9,745 nt of DNA, from positions 1 through 9,745 of the forward strand of contig JAFLJX010000070.1 in the NCBI GenBank assembly GCA_022712785.1, read 5' to 3'. The stretch is from Mycoplasmatota bacterium (GTDB lineage Bacteria; Bacillota_I; Bacilli_A; Izemoplasmatales; Izemoplasmataceae). The notes under the pieces are model-generated. The model searched no databases, was not told the DNA's origin, and saw only the letters and a program-made list of their open reading frames with translations. Below are positions 7,832 through 9,745 of the stretch, piece by piece (the first letter of the stretch is position 1; every line of letters begins with the position of its first letter). The translations under genes and the position numbers were made by a program.

Positions 7832-8761
7832 ATGAATTTAACAGTTCAAGATTTATGTAATGATTATAAATTCAAAATTATGGCGGGTGAATTGGGAGTT
7901 AGTAACTTAATTGAGATTCCTCAAGTTTCACGCCCAGGTGTTGAATTAGCTGGTTTATTTGATTTTTACGAAAGTACTAGAATTCAAGTTATGGGAAGTA
8001 AAGAAGTAACTTTCCTAGGTTGGATTAGTGATGAAGAAAAAATGGTGCGAGTAGATAAATTATTTAAAGCGAAACCTCCAGTTTTTATATTTTCATTAAA
8101 TGGAGAGGTTCCAAATATATTTATTGAGAAAGGTAATGAGTATGATATTCCTATTTTAAAAGCTAGAAAAACATCAAGTGAGCTTATTAGTAGCTTATTT
8201 CAATACTTAAATAGTAAAATGAGTGATAGAATTAGTCTTCATGGTACACTTGTAGATATAAGTGGTGTTGGTGTATTGATTAGAGGAGAGAGTGGACTTG
8301 GTAAAAGTGAAGTTGCACTTGAATTAGTTAGAAGAGGACATCAATTAGTCGCTGACGATCGAGTTGATATCTACCAGCGAGAACTAGGAGTACTTGTAGG
8401 TGAGGCACCGGATTTACTTAAAGAGCACCTAGAGATAAGAGGTATCGGAATAGTAAATATCGTAAAACTATTTGGCGCAAAGGCATATAAAGAGAATAAA
8501 AAAGTTATGTTAGTGGTTGACTTAGAAAAATGGGATCCTAAAAAAGATTATGATAGATTAGGGATAACTGACGAAACAATTCAGTTGTTTGATACTGAAG
8601 TTCATCTAGTTAAAATTCCTGTATCTCCAGGTAGAAATGTTGCTTCTTTAGTAGAAGTTGCTGCGATGAATTCAAGATTAAAATTCCTAGGAACAGATTC
8701 TGCTAAAGAATTTGTAGATAAAATTGATTTACATATAAAACAAAAAACCAAAGAAAAGTAG
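7832..8761 (+). CDS. hprK: HPr kinase/phosphorylase
   Basis: This bifunctional enzyme phosphorylates and dephosphorylates Ser46 of HPr, controlling sugar uptake by the phosphotransferase system and, where CcpA exists, carbon catabolite repression. The 309-residue length is typical. Residues 1 to about 127 form the less conserved N-terminal domain. The C-terminal catalytic domain shows H137 in LHG, Walker A GESGLGKS (152-159) with K158 and E160, the ADD pair D175/D176, the family signature LEIRGIGIVNIVKLFG (200-215) with E201, and the PVSPGRN loop (263-269). These match the catalytic residues described for the Lactobacillus casei enzyme, shifted by three. The ATG has GAGGTGA six bases upstream. 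It is followed after 12 bases by lgt, a widely conserved pair in Bacillota. HPr itself is not encoded here. No residue expected for activity is missing. Confidence 0.97.
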   Translation: MNLTVQDLCNDYKFKIMAGELGVSNLIEIPQVSRPGVELAGLFDFYESTRIQVMGSKEVTFLGWISDEEKMVRVDKLFKAKPPVFIFSLNGEVPNIFIEKGNEYDIPILKARKTSSELISSLFQYLNSKMSDRISLHGTLVDISGVGVLIRGESGLGKSEVALELVRRGHQLVADDRVDIYQRELGVLVGEAPDLLKEHLEIRGIGIVNIVKLFGAKAYKENKKVMLVVDLEKWDPKKDYDRLGITDETIQLFDTEVHLVKIPVSPGRNVASLVEVAAMNSRLKFLGTDSAKEFVDKIDLHIKQKTKEK

Positions 8762-8773
8762 AGGTATAGCATT

Positions 8774-9718
8774 ATGGGAATACACAATTTTGATCCATTG
8801 AATAATATATTTATAGACTTTGGATTTTTCCAATGGCAAAAATATAGTTTAATGATTCTTTTAGGATTAGTAATCGCAGTTTTACTAGGAATAAAAGAAG
8901 GTAAAAAACTAGGAATATCTGGAGAACAAATAATTGATGGTGCTATTATAATCGTACCTTTATCAATAATAGGAACAAGGTTATGGTATGTTGCATTTGA
9001 ATGGAGTAGATTTTATGTTAAAGGTGATATTGTTGAAACATTTTTAAAAGTTATTGATATTTCTGGTGGTGGATTAGCTATTCATGGTGGATTCTTCACA
9101 GCACTAGTAAGTGTAATAATCTATACTAGAATCAAAGGAATAAATGTCTTTAGAGTATTTGATTTAATGGCACCTGGATTCTTAATAGCTCAAGCTTCCG
9201 GAAGATGGGGTAATTTCTTTAATCAAGAAGCGCACGGTGGAGTAATAGGTGGTGTTAAATCTAGTATTGAAAATTTAAGTCTTGATGAACAACGTGAATT
9301 CTTATCAGGAACACTTAAACTTCCTGATTACATTACAAATAATATGTATTTAAACGGACCTGACGGATTAAACTATTATCATCCAACATTCCTATACGAG
9401 TCTATTTGGAACATACTTGGATTTGTTATTATATTAATTTTAAGAAGAACTAAGTTAACAAGAACAGGTGATATGATAGGGTTTTATTTAATATGGTATA
9501 GTGTTGGTAGATTCTTTATTGAAGGTATGAGAACAGATTCACTTTACATAGGTAGTACTGGATTAAGAACAGCTCAAATAATTTCATTATTAATGATTGC
9601 TGGCGGAATGGTATTCTTAGTAATTAATAGAACAATATTCAAACAACCAAAATATTTTGAAGCTTTAGCTGAAATAGAAGAGCAAAATTCTAAAATTATA
9701 GAAGAAAATGTTCTATAA
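8774..9718 (+). CDS. lgt: Prolipoprotein diacylglyceryl transferase
   Basis: Lgt is an integral membrane enzyme that moves diacylglycerol from phosphatidylglycerol to the lipobox cysteine of prolipoproteins, the first step of lipoprotein maturation. The 314-residue product has several hydrophobic segments (for example about 24-41, 53-72, 104-118, 211-224 and 267-285). Hallmarks are HGG with H104 (104-106), the Lgt signature GRWGNFFNQE (143-152) with R144, N147 and E152, YHPTFLYES (202-210), and GRFFIEGMR (245-253) with R246 and E250. These correspond to the essential histidine and arginines of E. coli Lgt. A hydrophilic Glu-rich tail of about 25 residues follows the last helix. The start ATG 8774 has GAGGT at 8761-8765, eight bases away and overlapping the hprK stop. 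Its presence implies a lipoprotein-bearing membrane and predicts a signal peptidase II gene elsewhere. Confidence 0.97.
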   Translation: MGIHNFDPLNNIFIDFGFFQWQKYSLMILLGLVIAVLLGIKEGKKLGISGEQIIDGAIIIVPLSIIGTRLWYVAFEWSRFYVKGDIVETFLKVIDISGGGLAIHGGFFTALVSVIIYTRIKGINVFRVFDLMAPGFLIAQASGRWGNFFNQEAHGGVIGGVKSSIENLSLDEQREFLSGTLKLPDYITNNMYLNGPDGLNYYHPTFLYESIWNILGFVIILILRRTKLTRTGDMIGFYLIWYSVGRFFIEGMRTDSLYIGSTGLRTAQIISLLMIAGGMVFLVINRTIFKQPKYFEALAEIEEQNSKIIEENVL

Positions 9719-9719
9719 T
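9714..9719 (+). promoter_or_regulatory. Possible -10 element before the gene starting at 9740
   Basis: TATAAT overlaps the lgt stop codon (9716-9718). It lacks the adjacent TG of an extended -10 (a TG lies two bases too far upstream) and has no convincing -35 box, and such hexamers arise easily in AT-rich DNA. Its distance to the binding site (seven bases) resembles the arrangement before pcrA and ligA, which is the only reason to list it. Confidence 0.35.
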
Positions 9720-9726
9720 ATAAAAC

Positions 9727-9733
9727 GAGGTGA
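9727..9733 (+). promoter_or_regulatory. Ribosome binding site of the truncated last gene
   Basis: GAGGTGA, identical to the hprK site, lies six bases before ATG 9740 and eight bases after the lgt stop. It supports a real gene starting at the window edge. Confidence 0.8.
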
Positions 9734-9739
9734 TTTATT

Positions 9740-9745
9740 ATGATG
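9740..9745 (+). CDS. Start of an unidentified downstream gene
   Basis: Only two codons (Met-Met) are visible, preceded by a strong GAGGTGA site at normal spacing. No product can be assigned. In other Bacillota the gene after lgt is often ppaX or another small metabolic gene, but nothing here tests that. The gene probably continues the same transcription unit, since no terminator follows lgt. Confidence 0.6.

Noticed and set aside
7828..7833. TATAAT overlapping the hprK start codon
   Set aside because: It coincides with the ATG of hprK, so a transcript from it would start inside hprK and lack its start codon. It is explained by the AT-rich spacer plus ATG.

Overview
The window is an ordinary-looking, AT-rich chromosomal housekeeping segment from a low-GC Gram-positive lineage. 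The gene set (PcrA, NAD-dependent LigA, UvrA, HPr kinase/phosphorylase, Lgt) belongs to Bacillota and their wall-less relatives. TGA serves as a stop codon (ATL, ligA and the membrane-protein gene end with it) and tryptophans are TGG, so the code is not the TGA=Trp code of Mycoplasma. Very low GC plus strong AGGTGA ribosome binding sites fits a standard-code mollicute-like group (Acholeplasma, Haloplasma or Izemoplasma type) or a related Bacillota. That placement is inference.

Layout: all genes are on the + strand and tightly packed. Bases 1-161 hold the 3' end of an alkyltransferase-like (ATL) gene, followed by an intrinsic terminator (174-201). An extended -10 promoter (201-209) touches the end of that terminator and starts a collinear run: pcrA (226-2421), ligA (2454-4439, with its own extended -10 promoter in the 32-base gap), uvrA (4445-7258), a four-helix membrane protein of unknown function (7262-7825), hprK (7832-8761) and lgt (8774-9718). 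A further gene begins at 9740 with only its first two codons visible. No gap exceeds 300 bases, and I see no mobile element, CRISPR array, tRNA or rRNA.

How the genes work together: the first half is a DNA-repair block. ATL proteins flag O6-alkylguanine for nucleotide excision repair, UvrA recognises damage, PcrA is the UvrD-type helicase and LigA seals the nick; uvrB and uvrC are not in the window. The second half is the hprK-lgt pair common in Bacillota, linking carbon-catabolite signalling and lipoprotein modification only by position. The arrangement looks like the pcrA-ligA pair joined to the uvrA-[membrane gene]-hprK-lgt string known from Bacillus and Listeria, without uvrB.

The points most worth a second look are the promoters placed so close to the start codons that the transcript should begin at or inside the Shine-Dalgarno sequence, the Trp-for-Cys ATL gene beside repair genes, and the unrecognised membrane protein between uvrA and hprK. 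I found no convincing undescribed system.
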